Part shown: positions 62,473 to 64,000 of the stretch, piece after piece
How the letters are laid out: every line of letters begins with the position of its first letter
Position numbering within the stretch: the stretch's first letter is position 1
NCBI GenBank assembly: GCA_023138875.1
Contig: JAGLOO010000043.1
Coordinates: 1 to 64,000 of the forward strand
Length of the DNA stretch: 64,000 nucleotides
Origin: Bacteroidales bacterium
GTDB taxonomy: Bacteria > Bacteroidota > Bacteroidia > Bacteroidales > GCA-2748055
Reading direction: 5' to 3'
Position numbers and translations under genes: made by a program
Notes under the pieces: generated by a model
Seen by the model: only the letters and a program-made list of their open reading frames with translations
Database searches by the model: none
What the model was told of the DNA's origin: nothing

Positions 62473-64000
62473 ATGTTAGAAAGATTGGCCGGATATAGCT
62501 TCACATTTATATGTGGTCTGCTTATGGCACTACCCATCGACGCTCAGGACGAAGGAGCTGACGGCAGGTTTGTACAATTTTATTATCCCAATGGTCAGGT
62601 ATCAAGTGAAGGTACCATGAAGGGAGATAAACCAGATGGTTTATGGAAAGCTTACTTTGTAACGGGAGTTATTAAATCAGAGGGAAAAAGGACCAATTAT
62701 TTGCTTGACAGTATTTGGAATTTTTATAATCAGTCGGGCGAACTTATACAGAGTATTAATTACAAGATCGGTGAAAAGAGCGGATATTCAATCAGGTACC
62801 GGTATGACAATCCGTTGAATCCAGGTCAGTCTACAATTATTTCACAGGAACTCTATGTAAATGGCAGGAAAGAAGGAAATTCATACTATTACTATCCCAC
62901 AGGTGAGCTGATGCAGACGATTTTTTATTTGGATGGTAAAAAGCAGGGAATGTCAAGAGAATTTTCAAAGGACAGCACATTGATCTCTGTGATGGAGTAT
63001 AATGACAATTACCTGGTAAACCGGGAAAAGGTAAATCGAACTGATTCACAGGGAAGAAAGCAGGGAATGTTCCGGGAGTATTATGAAAATGGAATAATTA
63101 AAAAAGAGGAGCATTACCTGGATGATCAGTTACACGGATATTACAGGGAATTTTTAGGAACGGGCGAGCTTGTGATGGCCATGAGATATGAAAGGGGCCA
63201 GATCATGGAAGTGATCGATGAGGATATGAAAGAGTTACTGGACATGAAAAGTACTTTTGATGAAGAGGGGCGTTTGATTTTTTCAGGAGGGTATAAGGAG
63301 GGTATACCAGTGGGAATTCACAGGTTTTATGATACAACAGGAGTTGTTGAAAATGCACATTTATACAATACCATAGGACAAAAGATATCCGAAGGGATCA
63401 TTGATGAACAGGGAAGAAGAAAAGGTTCCTGGATTGATCTCTATAACACTGGGGAAACCAGGGCCGGGGGATCTTATGTAAACAACCAGAGGTCAGGGGC
63501 CTGGACTTTTTATTATCGTACAGGGGGTATTGAACAGAAAGGAAGGTTTGAACGTGGAAGGTACCAAGGATTGTGGACCTGGTATTATCCCAATGGAAAT
63601 ACCTGGCGTGAAGAGAGTTATTTTAATGGAAGAGAAGATGGTGTTTTTGTGGAATATGACCGGGCAGGTAGTATTCTTACCAGGGGCGATTACATCAGCG
63701 GTGAAAAAGATGGGGAATGGTTGTACAGGGTTGGGGACCACCAGGAAAAAGGCAATTTTGTGATTGGCCTGAGAGAAGGAATATGGAAGTACTTTTATAA
63801 TGATGGAAAGCTTAAATATGAAGGTCTTTATTCACAGGGAAATCCAGATAAGAAGCACAAATATTATTATCCATCGGGGGCATTGAAGGAAGAACAATAC
63901 TATGAATTAGGGATCCGTGAAAAAAATTGGAAAAAGTATGATAACGAAGGAAACCTGGTGATGACTATCACTTATAAGAACAATACAGAGCAAAGAATAA
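62473..64000 (+). CDS. MORN/YwqK-type repeat protein, partial at the right edge
   Basis: Open from ATG 62473 to the last base, at least 509 residues, no stop seen. A signal-like N-terminus (MLERLAGYSFTFICGLLMAL...AQ) is followed by many repeats of about 22-25 residues with the pattern G-x-K-x-G-x-W-x-x-Y-Y-x-x-G (for example GLWTWYYPNGNTWREES, GIWKYFYNDGKLKYEGLYSQ, GDKPDGLWKAYF). Such repeats occur in MORN proteins and in the YwqK 'antitoxin'-annotated family. A protein scaffold at the envelope is likely; function unknown. It starts 10 bp after nadA and may be in the same transcript, though the two have no obvious link. Confidence 0.85.
   Translation, partial: MLERLAGYSFTFICGLLMALPIDAQDEGADGRFVQFYYPNGQVSSEGTMKGDKPDGLWKAYFVTGVIKSEGKRTNYLLDSIWNFYNQSGELIQSINYKIGEKSGYSIRYRYDNPLNPGQSTIISQELYVNGRKEGNSYYYYPTGELMQTIFYLDGKKQGMSREFSKDSTLISVMEYNDNYLVNREKVNRTDSQGRKQGMFREYYENGIIKKEEHYLDDQLHGYYREFLGTGELVMAMRYERGQIMEVIDEDMKELLDMKSTFDEEGRLIFSGGYKEGIPVGIHRFYDTTGVVENAHLYNTIGQKISEGIIDEQGRRKGSWIDLYNTGETRAGGSYVNNQRSGAWTFYYRTGGIEQKGRFERGRYQGLWTWYYPNGNTWREESYFNGREDGVFVEYDRAGSILTRGDYISGEKDGEWLYRVGDHQEKGNFVIGLREGIWKYFYNDGKLKYEGLYSQGNPDKKHKYYYPSGALKEEQYYELGIREKNWKKYDNEGNLVMTITYKNNTEQRI

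Noticed and set aside
1-64000. CRISPR array, rRNA operon or prophage
   Set aside because: No regularly spaced direct repeats of CRISPR type, no rRNA sequence and no phage structural genes were seen.

Overview
The window is a contiguous piece of a Bacteroidota chromosome, most likely from a free-living or sediment-type member of the Bacteroidales/Marinilabiliales group. The support is a SusC/SusD pair, two proteins with type IX secretion (T9SS) C-terminal sorting tails, a long-insert type IspG, a DksA-like protein lacking some zinc cysteines, the ileS-dksA-lspA gene order, and Bacteroidota-type promoters (TTG, about 20 nt, TAnnTTTG). Species-level placement is inference.

Region by region: (1) 1-5470 is an AT-rich accessory stretch. 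It holds a truncated nuclease-like protein, a 0.5 kb non-coding segment with odd repeats, a complete IS630-type insertion sequence whose ends can be placed exactly, a poorly coding segment, and an AlbA_2/Schlafen-type ATP-binding regulator. It stops at a CAT-anticodon tRNA. (2) 5.6-8.6 kb carries a PagL-like lipid A deacylase, methylthioribose-1-phosphate isomerase and a divergent HAD phosphatase. (3) 8.6-25.2 kb is a maltose/starch utilisation locus: SusC, SusD, a lipoprotein alpha-amylase, an MFS transporter and a GH65 maltose phosphorylase on the minus strand; a LacI-type regulator; and on the plus strand a T9SS-secreted starch-binding-like protein and a T9SS-secreted multidomain amylase. 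Three near-identical LacI-type palindromes lie in front of the three transcription units, which gives a coherent local regulon. (4) 25.3-45.5 kb is mostly housekeeping: ileS, dksA-like, lspA, DUF502, a GDPD-alkaline phosphatase fusion, TetR, rnr, cysS, ispG, a histidine kinase, a BamA-like protein, ispD, a hybrid kinase, a universal stress protein and a ROK sugar kinase. (5) 45.5-52.3 kb has a lipoprotein with Ig-like folds and then a tight run lgt-zupT-CDF-CDF-hemerythrin-LuxR, which looks like a metal/iron or NO/O2-related unit. (6) 52.3-60.2 kb has a coiled-coil membrane protein, a GT4 glycosyltransferase, hemW, a 1385-residue fusion of a glycosyltransferase to a phosphodiester-glycosidase domain, and VanZ. 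(7) 60.2-64 kb has an Rrf2 regulator, rpiB, nadA with a long structured leader, and a MORN-repeat protein that runs off the right edge.

How the genes work together: the sugar locus binds and cuts alpha-glucans at the surface, imports maltodextrins through SusCD, cuts them again in the periplasm or at the membrane, takes maltose in by MFS and phosphorolyses it. No beta-phosphoglucomutase is in the window, which is unusual for this type of locus. The most unusual single gene is the glycosyltransferase/phosphodiester glycosidase fusion at 55641-59798. It has a distant glycosyltransferase relative of the same kind 1.1 kb away and may belong to an uncharacterised surface-glycan or compatible-solute pathway.
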